Assembly: GCA_030835345.1 (NCBI GenBank) | Contig: JAURPH010000008.1 | Span: 23,547 to 87,546, forward strand | DNA: 64,000 nucleotides | Direction of reading: 5' to 3' | From: Thermodesulfobacteriota bacterium | GTDB taxonomy: Bacteria; Desulfobacterota_D; UBA1144 | Shown: piece by piece, positions 9,922-21,227 of the stretch | Numbering within the stretch: the first letter of the stretch is position 1 | How the letters are laid out: the number at the start of each line of letters is the position of its first letter | Position numbers and translations under genes: made by a program | The notes under the pieces: model-generated | Told to the model about the DNA's origin: nothing | Databases searched by the model: none | Seen by the model: only the letters and a program-made list of their open reading frames with translations

Positions 9922-11298
9922 ATGAATGAGAAAATTTTTAGAGAATATGATATAAGAGGCATTGCTGAAAATGATTTAAACGACCATTCAGTTATGCAAA
10001 TTTCTTTAGCTTTTGGAACCTTGGCTTTAAGGAAAGATGTAAAAAAAATAGCGATTGGAAGAGATTGTAGGCCTTCATCAACACGCATTTTCGATATATT
10101 TAAAAATGGAATTATATCTTTAGGAATTGATGTTATAGATTTGGGAATTATAACAACACCAATTCTATATTATTCACTATTTAATTTAGATATTGATGGA
10201 GGTGTTATGATAACCGCCAGTCATAACCCCACGGAATATAATGGCTTCAAAGCAGCTATCGGTACTGAGGTTTTATCATCCAGCCAAATCCAAGCATTAA
10301 AAAATATCATATTAGCAAATGATTTTCATCCTAAAGACAAGGATGGCAAATTAACTAAAAATAATATAATTGATAGATACACTGAAGATTTAATAAAGAA
10401 TATTAATATAAGAAAAAACATTAAAGTAGGTGTGGATTGTGCAAATACACCCGTTGGATTGTTTGCAAGAAAAGTTTTTGAATCTGCTGGTTGTGAAACC
10501 TTTCCGCTCTTTGAAAACCCCGATGGTACTTTTCCTAATCATCACCCAGATCCATCAGTAGAAGAGAATTTATCTTCTTTAAAGAATTTAGTTATATCTA
10601 AAAAATTGGATTTAGGAGTTTCTTTTGATGGGGATGCAGACAGAATCGGTATTATTGATGACAAAGGGAATTTGGTTTACTCAGACATTGTTTTAGCAAT
10701 ACTTGCAAAGTCTATTTTACTAGATTTACCTAACTCAAAAATAATTGGAGAAGTTAAATGTTCAAAAGTTTTATTTGATGAAATTAGAAAAAATGGTGGG
10801 ATACCTTTAATGTGGAAGACAGGCCATTCAAACATTAAAAGAAAAATAAAAGAAGAAAAAGCTCCTTTGGCCGGAGAGCTGAGCGGACATATCTTTTTTT
10901 CCGATAAACATTATGGTTATGATGATGCAATTTATGCTGCATTAAGATTTGTAGAAATTTTATCTAATTATGATAATAAATTATCTATTATTTTGCATGA
11001 TATCCCTAAAATGTTCTCAACACCTGAAATTAGGTTGGATTTCCCAGAAGATAGAAAGTTTCAGATTGTTGATGATTTGGCAGATGAACTTAAAAAATTA
11101 AAATCTGAGTACTCTTTAATAAATATTGATGGAATTAGGATTGAAAATTTAAATAGTTGGGGGTTAGTTAGAGCTTCAAATACACAGCCAGCTCTTAGCA
11201 TAAGATTTGAGAGTAATTCAGAAGAATCTTTAGAAAAAATTAAAAATGAAGTTTTAAATTTATTGGAAAAGGTATCAGGTATAAAATGCAAATTTTAG
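9922..11298 (+). CDS. Phosphomannomutase/phosphoglucomutase (alpha-D-phosphohexomutase, AlgC/ManB type)
   Basis: FREYDIRGIA, ITASHNPTEYNGFK, VSFDGDADRIGIID, GELSGHIFF. Confidence 0.93.
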   Translation: MNEKIFREYDIRGIAENDLNDHSVMQISLAFGTLALRKDVKKIAIGRDCRPSSTRIFDIFKNGIISLGIDVIDLGIITTPILYYSLFNLDIDGGVMITASHNPTEYNGFKAAIGTEVLSSSQIQALKNIILANDFHPKDKDGKLTKNNIIDRYTEDLIKNINIRKNIKVGVDCANTPVGLFARKVFESAGCETFPLFENPDGTFPNHHPDPSVEENLSSLKNLVISKKLDLGVSFDGDADRIGIIDDKGNLVYSDIVLAILAKSILLDLPNSKIIGEVKCSKVLFDEIRKNGGIPLMWKTGHSNIKRKIKEEKAPLAGELSGHIFFSDKHYGYDDAIYAALRFVEILSNYDNKLSIILHDIPKMFSTPEIRLDFPEDRKFQIVDDLADELKKLKSEYSLINIDGIRIENLNSWGLVRASNTQPALSIRFESNSEESLEKIKNEVLNLLEKVSGIKCKF

Positions 11299-12278
11299 AT
11301 TGGGAAAACAAAACAGGTGTTCATTGTGGTTCTGTAGCCATACAAAATGTTATAAATTATTATGGTGTTGATTATCCTGAAGAGATGTGTTTTGGCTTAG
11401 GAGCAGGGTTAGGTTTTTTTTATAATAAATTATCTAAATCTTTCCCTTCAGAGGTCATTCATCTTCGTGCTCCAGATATGGAGCCTAATTTTTTCTCCAA
11501 AAATAATAAATATTATAAATGGCTAAACGAGTCATCAGCTAAAGAAGCAGAGAGAAAACTCATACAATGTTTGGATAATTTGCAACCAGTATTTCTCCAA
11601 ACAGATTTGTTTTATTTAAAATATTATAATTCTAAAATACATTTTCCTGGACATGTTGTAGTGTGTGTGGGATACGATGATGTTAAGAAAAATTTTATTT
11701 TATCTGATACTAATTTTAAGGATTTAAAAGAAGTTTCATACAAAGACTTGGATTTATCAAGATCTTCTCAGGCTGAGCCTTATCCTCTGAAATATAATTG
11801 GTTCACTATTGATTCATTTGTTCCTTTTAAAAATATTAATCATTTAATTCAGGAAGCAATAAAATTGAATTCTAAGAATTTCTTAAATGGCCAGAACAGT
11901 TTAAGAGGGACTAGTTCAGTATTTTCAATTTTAGATTGGGTTAAAAATTTAGAAAATTGGAATAGTTTAAAAGATGCATCTAACGCTTATAGATTTGCTT
12001 ACCAAATAATAGCTAGACGAGGATCTAAGGGTGGTGGCTTTAGGTGTATATATTCTGATTTTTTAAAGATTGCAGAGAAGAAGTCTTTTAAAATTAAAAA
12101 TTTGGGCTTGTATAATCTAATGCTTTCTTTAGCGACCGAGTGGGAAATACTAGCTTATCTTTTAAAAGAACTATCTGTGAAGCACGAGTATAAAATTGGG
12201 AAAAAAGTTATTGATTTAGTGCATGATTTATACTCTGAAGAACTTAAATATCACCTTTTGGTTAATGATCAATTGTAA
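11286..12278 (+). CDS. BtrH N-terminal / DUF4872-like protein (butirosin biosynthesis protein H family)
   Basis: N-terminal TGVHCGSVAIQNVINYYG with a Cys typical of the papain-like BtrH_N fold; FGLGAGLGFFY; GHVVVCVGYDDVKKNFILSDTNF; C-terminal helical region. Family recalled by pattern, not searched. Confidence 0.7.
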   Translation: MQILDWENKTGVHCGSVAIQNVINYYGVDYPEEMCFGLGAGLGFFYNKLSKSFPSEVIHLRAPDMEPNFFSKNNKYYKWLNESSAKEAERKLIQCLDNLQPVFLQTDLFYLKYYNSKIHFPGHVVVCVGYDDVKKNFILSDTNFKDLKEVSYKDLDLSRSSQAEPYPLKYNWFTIDSFVPFKNINHLIQEAIKLNSKNFLNGQNSLRGTSSVFSILDWVKNLENWNSLKDASNAYRFAYQIIARRGSKGGGFRCIYSDFLKIAEKKSFKIKNLGLYNLMLSLATEWEILAYLLKELSVKHEYKIGKKVIDLVHDLYSEELKYHLLVNDQL

Positions 12279-12285
12279 ATAGGAT

Positions 12286-12316
12286 AAAAAAAAAGGGGCT
12301 ATATGCCCCTTTTTTA
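12286..12316. terminator. Bidirectional rho-independent terminator between convergent BtrH-like gene and groEL
   Basis: AAAAAAGGGGC-TATAT-GCCCCTTTTTT: perfect stem with flanking A and T tracts. Confidence 0.9.
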
Positions 12317-12334
12317 ATAAAGATTTTTATGATT

Positions 12335-14303
<1,969 letters not shown>

Positions 14304-14349
14304 AAAAACCCTCCAATAATTCCATTTTTATTAAAATTTTAATATTTAG

Positions 14350-14377
14350 AAGATAAACACGATACCTACTTTGTCAA
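14350..14377 (-). promoter_or_regulatory. Putative sigma-70 promoter of groESL (TTGACA-N16-TATCTT)
   Basis: Minus-strand hexamers read upstream of groES; perfect -35. Confidence 0.55.
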
Positions 14378-14403
14378 GAAAATAGTATAAACTAAAGGTT
14401 TAG

Positions 14404-16485
14404 ATGGATAATTCAAACATTTTTACATTAATTTCGAAAGATAAATTGAATAAAAATCAAATAGATGCTATTTCTCATAGTTCTGGGCCAGCATTAGTTT
14501 TAGCAGGAGCAGGATCTGGTAAGACAAGAGTCTTAACTCTAAAGATTACTTCATTAATTAAAGATAAGCTTTGTGGGTCAAATCAAATCCTAGGTCTTAC
14601 ATTTACAAATAAAGCAGCTAACGAAATGAAGGCTAGGATAGAAAGAATTCTAGGTTCAAAATTAGATTTTCCATGGGTTGGAACTTTTCACTCTATTTCA
14701 TATAAAATTCTGCGAATCAACAGTGTGATGTTGGGAAGTACATTTAATAGTAGTTTCTCTATATATGATCCATCAGATCAATTAAAATTATTAAAAAAAA
14801 TTATCAAAGATTTAGGTCTTGATAATAATAAATATGATCCATCAAGAATGAGAGGAAAGATTGACTCCTTAAAAAACACTTATTTGTACGACGAATGGGA
14901 GTTTGAAGATGAAAAAGAACTAGAAATTGCTAAAAAATATCAATCAACCCTTGAACAATCAAATTCGATGGACTTTGGGGATCTTATTTTAAAGTTTTAT
15001 GAATTGATGACAAAAAATGAATCTTTTAAAATAAAAATGCAAAATTTATTTAAATATGTATTTGTTGATGAATATCAAGATACTAATGTAATCCAATTTA
15101 AACTTATCAATCTTTTAGCTAGCCCAGAAAAGAATTTATTTGCTGTTGGTGATGAAGATCAATCCATATATGGATGGCGAGGTGCAAATATAGATAATAT
15201 CTTGAATTTTAAAAAATACTTTCCAGAAACTAAAATATACAAATTAGAGCAAAATTATAGATCTACACCGCAAATTTTAAATGTTTCAAACTCATTGATT
15301 ATGAACAATTCTGAACGATTAGAAAAAAAAATGTGGACAAACAATTTAGCTGGATCAATGGTTGACCTTCAAGAATATCCAGACGATCGTGAAGAGGCTA
15401 GATCGATTGCTCATAAAATTTATATTAATAAAAAAAAATATAAATACAAAGATGTAGCAGTTTTTTATCGAACCAATGCTCAAAGTCGTGTTCTTGAAGA
15501 AGAATTTAGAAAGTTGGGGGTTCAATATAGGATTTTTGGAAGTATAAGTTTTTATGAGAGATCTGAAGTTAAGGATTGCCTTTCTTATTTAAAGTTTATT
15601 TCAAATCCTAATGATGAGATAGCTTTTGATCGAATAATAAATATTCCCTCTAGGGGCATAGGGAAAAAGACATTGGAAAAAATTAAAGCTATTTTCCAAA
15701 ATTCTGAAGAAAATTTTTTACAGACACTGGAGACATGTTTAAATTCTAATTTTTTTACAAAGAAAACATTTGTAAGTATTAGCAAATTAGTTGAAGAGAT
15801 TCGCTCTTTTAAACTAAATCTGGTGACTAATAATTCTATTTCTGAAAGTTTTGAATTGTTTTTGAAAAATATCAGTTACTTCGATTTTTTAAATGATGAA
15901 GATCGTCTTGGTAATGTCTCTGAGCTATTAAATTTTATATCCGAGTATGAACAAGGTATAGATAAACCAGATATAAATGAATTTTTAAATTCAATTATGC
16001 TTTCTTCCTCGATTGATCAAATGAATTCAGATTCATCATATGTAACATTAATGACAGTGCACTTAGCAAAGGGTTTAGAGTTTCCATCAGTCTATGTTGT
16101 AGGTCTGGAGGAAGGACTTTTCCCTCATTCAAGGGCTATGTATTCAGTTGGGGAGCTAGAAGAAGAAAGGAGGCTATGTTATGTTGCAATGACAAGAGCT
16201 ATTGATTATCTCCATTTGTCTTATTGTAGACTAAGAAGACAATTCGGTTCAATAATCTACTCTAATTCCTCGCAATTTTTAGATGAAATTTCTTCATGTG
16301 AGGAAGTTAATATTCTAAAAGATGATCAAAAAGATTTGGATGAATCTAATAGAGTGTTCCATTATAAGTTTGGGCAAGGTTATTTAGTAGATTCTAATGT
16401 TGACGAGTATGATGAAGTTGTCATGGTGGAATTTGATAGTGGATACAGAAAGAAAGTTTTTATTGCCGATCTAGAGGAAGTTTAA
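14404..16485 (+). CDS. pcrA: UvrD/PcrA-family superfamily I DNA helicase
   Basis: AGAGSGKTRVL, VFVDEYQDTN, DEDQSIYGWRGA, MTVHLAKGLEF, YVAMTRA. Confidence 0.93.
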   Translation: MDNSNIFTLISKDKLNKNQIDAISHSSGPALVLAGAGSGKTRVLTLKITSLIKDKLCGSNQILGLTFTNKAANEMKARIERILGSKLDFPWVGTFHSISYKILRINSVMLGSTFNSSFSIYDPSDQLKLLKKIIKDLGLDNNKYDPSRMRGKIDSLKNTYLYDEWEFEDEKELEIAKKYQSTLEQSNSMDFGDLILKFYELMTKNESFKIKMQNLFKYVFVDEYQDTNVIQFKLINLLASPEKNLFAVGDEDQSIYGWRGANIDNILNFKKYFPETKIYKLEQNYRSTPQILNVSNSLIMNNSERLEKKMWTNNLAGSMVDLQEYPDDREEARSIAHKIYINKKKYKYKDVAVFYRTNAQSRVLEEEFRKLGVQYRIFGSISFYERSEVKDCLSYLKFISNPNDEIAFDRIINIPSRGIGKKTLEKIKAIFQNSEENFLQTLETCLNSNFFTKKTFVSISKLVEEIRSFKLNLVTNNSISESFELFLKNISYFDFLNDEDRLGNVSELLNFISEYEQGIDKPDINEFLNSIMLSSSIDQMNSDSSYVTLMTVHLAKGLEFPSVYVVGLEEGLFPHSRAMYSVGELEEERRLCYVAMTRAIDYLHLSYCRLRRQFGSIIYSNSSQFLDEISSCEEVNILKDDQKDLDESNRVFHYKFGQGYLVDSNVDEYDEVVMVEFDSGYRKKVFIADLEEV

Positions 16486-16487
16486 TT

Positions 16488-16817
16488 ATGGCCCAAAAGA
16501 AAAATAGAGATGGGAAAATAATGAGAAAGCATTCTAGGATAAAGCATTTAGATAATTTTTTGAAAAGATATATTGAGCCCTTGGATGATGTTACTTTAAT
16601 CACTCCTGGTGTAATTAAAGTTGGTAAAGGTACTGGAGAGAACTTAAAAATAAGTTGGGGGCGAGAGCTGATTCAAGGTTCCGGGAAGATTGTGGTTGGA
16701 TGTAAGCTTAATGCAACATCTGGAAATTCGAACCAAGAAGTATTTGTCTCAACAAGTAAACCACAAAAAGTAAAGGAACTTCTAATTAGCATTGATCATC
16801 TTAAGAAAAACAATTAA
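16488..16817 (+). CDS. DUF2103-like small protein (predicted metal-binding)
   Basis: 109 aa; KHSRIKHLDNFLKRY...ITPGVIKVGKG...NQEVFVSTSKPQKVKELL resembles DUF2103; tentative. Confidence 0.5.
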   Translation: MAQKKNRDGKIMRKHSRIKHLDNFLKRYIEPLDDVTLITPGVIKVGKGTGENLKISWGRELIQGSGKIVVGCKLNATSGNSNQEVFVSTSKPQKVKELLISIDHLKKNN

Positions 16818-19800
16818 TTCCTTTAATTTCTTTTTTTAATTCGTCACAATTATTTATTTTAAAATCCTCAATTGAGATTTTTGCTTTTAAACCATTGTTT
16901 TTAAAAATTATTTCAATCGTAGATTCACCAGGATATTTTTCAAGGATAGACTTTAATTTAGAGGATTCTTCAATTGTAATATCATTTTTCAAATAAACTC
17001 TTAACGGCAATGATAAATTCTTAATTTCTTTTATTGAATCATTCCCGTTAAAACTATTAACAATTAATTTAAAGCTATCATCATTATTTTCTATAGTACC
17101 AGTTATCAGAAGTGGTGTGCCCAATTTTAATTTTCCCTCATGTTTTTCAATTTCATCATTAAATATTAATCCTTCTATGATTCCTGATGTATCTTCAAAG
17201 TTAACAATTGCATATTTTTTTGCATTCCTTTTGGAACTTTTAATATCTAATGATGTAATAAAAGAAGCAATAGTTACAACCGCTTTGTCTTTTAAGTCTT
17301 TAAGTGTACTAATTTTTTTAAAAGCTAGATTTTCAATTTTGTCTTTGACGGCATCCAAAGGATTGACACTTACTGAATATCCCAGAGTTTCGATTTCATA
17401 TTTACTTAAATCAAAAATTGACCATTCTTTTCTTAAATTAATTTCAGGTATCTGATACATTTCTTCATTGCTAAATAATGTTTCTTGATTATCATTTTGT
17501 TTTTTATTATTTACCCCAACATTTGATTGAAGTACCTCTATATTTTCAAATAGAGTCGCCCTATTAAAGCCAAAAGAATCAAGTGCACCGGACTTAATAA
17601 GACTTTCGAGAGTTTTTTTATTCATTTTCCTTGAGTCCATTAAACCTAAAAACTCAAATATATTATCAAATTTATTTTTTTCTTGTCTTAGCTCTTCTAT
17701 ATTTTTAACAATATTGCTGCCTAAATTTTTAATTCCATTTAACCCAAAACTTATTGAATTCTCAAGAGGTGTAAAACCTGATCCACTATCATTAATATTT
17801 GGAGGTAGTATCTTTATATTCATCTCTTTACATTCTCTTATATCGGATACAATTTTTTCAGAATTATTTATCTCAGTAGTCATGAGTGAAGCCATAAATT
17901 CACATGGGTAATATGCTTTAAGGTAAGCAGTTTGAAATGTTATATAGGCATAGGCTGTACTATGACTTTTGTTAAATGAATATTCCGCAAAATTTTCCAT
18001 AGTATCAAATATTTCTTTAGCTAAATTTTCATTAATTTTATTCGATTCAGCACCTTTCAAAAATTTTTCCTTTTGTGCCAACATTTCAGATGCCTTTTTC
18101 TTACCCATAGCTCTTCTTAGCAAATCAGCATCACCTAAAGTAAAACTTGCAAGAACCGATGCTGTTTTCATTATTTGTTCTTGATATACAAATAATCCAT
18201 GAGTTTCTTTTAAAATATCTTCGAGCTCAGGTGTTGGGTATTTTGTTTTAGTTTTTCCATTTTTTCTTAAAATATATTCATCTACCATTCCGCTATCTAA
18301 TGGTCCAGGTCTGTAAAGTGCAAGGAGTGCTACTATATCATCAAACTTATCTGCTTTTAAATTTTTAAGTACATCTTTCATACCACTAGATTCAATTTGA
18401 AAAATTCCTCTGGTAAGCCCTTTTGCTAGTAAGTTGTAAATTTTAGAATCGTTTAAATCGGCTTTGTTTATTTCTTCATCAATTAGCGGATTTTTAATTC
18501 TAATAAATTCTTTAGCTTTTTTTATAACAGTTAAAGTTTTTAAACCTAAGAAATCAAATTTCACAAAACCCAATTCTTCCACAGCATTCATGTCGTATTG
18601 AGTTACAGTTTCATCTTTTGATCCTCTGTACAGAGGAATCATTTTATCTAGAGGTTCATCCGAAATCACTACTCCTGCCGCATGGGTTGATGAATGTCTT
18701 ACAGAGTTCTCGAGTTTCACACTCAAGTTATAAAGTTCAGTAAATGCTGAGTCTTTCTCAACTAATTCTCTAAATTCTTTTACTTTTTTATAACATTCCT
18801 CAAGACTGTAAACTTTCCCTCTAAAGGATGGAATCATATTTGTTAACTTATTTACATCAGCAAATGTAAAGCCTAATACTCTACCAACATCTTTTACTAC
18901 TGCCTTTGAAGACATGGTTCCAAATGTACCAATTTGGGCGACTTTATCCTTCCCGTATTTTGCTGTGACATATTTGATGACTTCATCGCGGCCTTCACCA
19001 CAAAAGTCAATATCTATATCTGGCATGCTAATTCTTTCAGGATTTAGAAAACGCTCAAAAATTAGTCCATGCTTTATTGGATCCACTTCAGTAATATCTA
19101 GAAGGAATGCTACAAGACTTCCCGCTGCACTTCCTCTTCCTGGACCAACTGGGATTCTATTATCTTTGGCATAATTAATAAAGTCAGAGACAACAAGAAA
19201 ATATCCTTCAAAACCCATCTTTTCAATTATATTGATTTCATGATTAATTCTTTCTTTATATAAAGGCTTATCCTTTTTGCTTATAAAGCCATTGTGAATT
19301 TTTTCCTCTAAAGATTTATCACTGATTTCTCTAATTCCATCATAATTAATATCTTCGTCAATTTTTGGTAGCCTATAATCATCAGTTTCAAATTTAATGT
19401 CACATCTCTCAGCAATTAAGATACTATTGTCGATTGACTCTTCATCTCCATCCAGTGCATCCATCATTTCTTGTTTAGATTTTAAATAGAACTCATTTCC
19501 ATTAAATCTAAATCTTTTTTCTTCTTTTACTAAGGCATTTGTTTGAATGCATAGCAAAGTGTCATGTGAATGAAAATCATTCTTAGTTAAATAATGACAA
19601 TCATTTGTAGCGACAACTTTAATATCTAATTTTTCAGCAATTTCTTTTAAAACTTTATTAACTCTTATCTGTTCTTTAAGACAAGTTCCCTGTATTTCAA
19701 TAAAATATCTATCTCCAAGGACATTCTTAAACTCAGAAGCAACTTTTAATGCCTCATCTTTTTTACCTTTTAATATGTTGTGAGAAACTTCACCATTCAA

Positions 19801-20211
19801 ACACCCACTTAAAACTATCAGGCCATCAGATTTTTCAAAGAGTAATTTTTTATCTATTCTTGGTTTTCTATAAAATCCTTGTAAATGGCCAAAAGATACC
19901 AATGAGCATAGGTTCTCATATCCTTCTAGATTCATTGCTAATACGGTTAAATGATGTGTTTTATTATTCTCGTTTGTTTTATTTGTATGGTCTTTTGCTA
20001 TATATACTTCACACCCAATTATAGGCTTTACATCACTTTCTTTAGCTTTTTTATAAAATTCATATGCACCGAAAAGATTACCGTGATCAGTTAGAGCAAC
20101 TGATGGCATTCCTTGTCTTTTAACTTCTTCAAAAAGTTCATCAAATTTAATTGCTCCATCTAACAATGAAAACTGAGAATGAAGATGTAAATGAGCAAAA
20201 TCGTTTTTCAT
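16801..20211 (-). CDS. dnaE: DNA polymerase III subunit alpha
   Basis: 1136 aa; PHP domain FAHLHLHSQFSLLDGAIK; VGPGRGSAAGSLVAF; MPDIDIDFCGEGRDEVI. Confidence 0.97.
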   Translation of the reverse strand: MKNDFAHLHLHSQFSLLDGAIKFDELFEEVKRQGMPSVALTDHGNLFGAYEFYKKAKESDVKPIIGCEVYIAKDHTNKTNENNKTHHLTVLAMNLEGYENLCSLVSFGHLQGFYRKPRIDKKLLFEKSDGLIVLSGCLNGEVSHNILKGKKDEALKVASEFKNVLGDRYFIEIQGTCLKEQIRVNKVLKEIAEKLDIKVVATNDCHYLTKNDFHSHDTLLCIQTNALVKEEKRFRFNGNEFYLKSKQEMMDALDGDEESIDNSILIAERCDIKFETDDYRLPKIDEDINYDGIREISDKSLEEKIHNGFISKKDKPLYKERINHEINIIEKMGFEGYFLVVSDFINYAKDNRIPVGPGRGSAAGSLVAFLLDITEVDPIKHGLIFERFLNPERISMPDIDIDFCGEGRDEVIKYVTAKYGKDKVAQIGTFGTMSSKAVVKDVGRVLGFTFADVNKLTNMIPSFRGKVYSLEECYKKVKEFRELVEKDSAFTELYNLSVKLENSVRHSSTHAAGVVISDEPLDKMIPLYRGSKDETVTQYDMNAVEELGFVKFDFLGLKTLTVIKKAKEFIRIKNPLIDEEINKADLNDSKIYNLLAKGLTRGIFQIESSGMKDVLKNLKADKFDDIVALLALYRPGPLDSGMVDEYILRKNGKTKTKYPTPELEDILKETHGLFVYQEQIMKTASVLASFTLGDADLLRRAMGKKKASEMLAQKEKFLKGAESNKINENLAKEIFDTMENFAEYSFNKSHSTAYAYITFQTAYLKAYYPCEFMASLMTTEINNSEKIVSDIRECKEMNIKILPPNINDSGSGFTPLENSISFGLNGIKNLGSNIVKNIEELRQEKNKFDNIFEFLGLMDSRKMNKKTLESLIKSGALDSFGFNRATLFENIEVLQSNVGVNNKKQNDNQETLFSNEEMYQIPEINLRKEWSIFDLSKYEIETLGYSVSVNPLDAVKDKIENLAFKKISTLKDLKDKAVVTIASFITSLDIKSSKRNAKKYAIVNFEDTSGIIEGLIFNDEIEKHEGKLKLGTPLLITGTIENNDDSFKLIVNSFNGNDSIKEIKNLSLPLRVYLKNDITIEESSKLKSILEKYPGESTIEIIFKNNGLKAKISIEDFKINNCDELKKEIKGINCFS

Positions 20212-20291
20212 ATAACATTTTAATTATAAATGAATTGCAAATGTTTAACATCTTTATTGATAAATTCCAAAAATAGAGACAGAATATTTTT

Positions 20292-21227
20292 ATGTTTGGG
20301 AAAATTAAAGGTTTTTTTACATCTATAAAAGATAAACTGTCTGATAGTAGTAGCAATATAAAAGAAATTGTTTCTTCAGTTTTAAAACAGTCAGTAAAAA
20401 TCGATGAGAATACAATAGAGCTTATTGAAGAAGCTTTGATAATGTCCGATGTCAGTGTTCAGACAACCCAGATTTTGATAGAGAATATTAAGAAGAGAGT
20501 AAAAAATGAGAAATTTGAGAATGAAGCTACAGAAAATTTTTTTTTAGATTTGATTAGTGATGAGGTTGAGAAAATTTTAAAGAGAGATGATTTAGAGTTA
20601 AATCTAAATCCCCATAGATTATCCGTAATCTTAATTTCAGGTGTTAATGGAAGTGGAAAGACTACAACGGTAGGTAAGTTATCGGGTCTTTTAAGAAAAA
20701 TAAGTGATAAAAGAATCATGTTAGTTGCTGCCGATACGTTTCGAGCAGCTGCAATTGATCAATTGAAAGTCTGGTCTGAAAGGTCTAATGTATCCTTTTT
20801 CTCGAATGATCAAAAAGACCCTGCATCAGTAGTCTATTCTGCTCTTGATGATGCTATAAGACAAAATATTGAAATTTTAATTATTGATACTGCTGGCAGA
20901 TTGGCAAATAATTCTAATTTAATGTCAGAAATTAAAAAAATAGAAGATATAGTAATTAAAAAAACCAATTCATTACCACAGGAAACATTACTAGTGCTGG
21001 ATGGTACATCAGGTCAGAATGCGCTCAGTCAAATAGAAAAATTTAAAGAAGTTATAACATTGACAGGTGTCGTTATTACAAAGCTAGATAGTTCATCTAA
21101 AGCAGGATTTGCTATATCCGCTTCACGCGATTTTGACCTACCAATTAAATTTATAGGAGTTGGTGAGAAGCTTGAGGACCTAGTGCCTTTTGATCCATCA
21201 GAATTTAGTAGGGCATTATTTAAATGA
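20292..21227 (+). CDS. ftsY: Signal recognition particle receptor FtsY
   Basis: 311 aa; SGVNGSGKTTTVGKL, AADTFRAAAIDQL, IIDTAGRL, VITKLDSSSKAGFA. Confidence 0.96.
   Translation: MFGKIKGFFTSIKDKLSDSSSNIKEIVSSVLKQSVKIDENTIELIEEALIMSDVSVQTTQILIENIKKRVKNEKFENEATENFFLDLISDEVEKILKRDDLELNLNPHRLSVILISGVNGSGKTTTVGKLSGLLRKISDKRIMLVAADTFRAAAIDQLKVWSERSNVSFFSNDQKDPASVVYSALDDAIRQNIEILIIDTAGRLANNSNLMSEIKKIEDIVIKKTNSLPQETLLVLDGTSGQNALSQIEKFKEVITLTGVVITKLDSSSKAGFAISASRDFDLPIKFIGVGEKLEDLVPFDPSEFSRALFK

Noticed and set aside
14304-14403. CIRCE heat-shock element
   Set aside because: No inverted repeat matching the CIRCE arms on either strand.
16488-16817. First considered as a YciH/SUI1 translation factor
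   Set aside because: The sequence lacks recognisable SUI1 motifs; the DUF2103-like pattern fits better, still tentatively.
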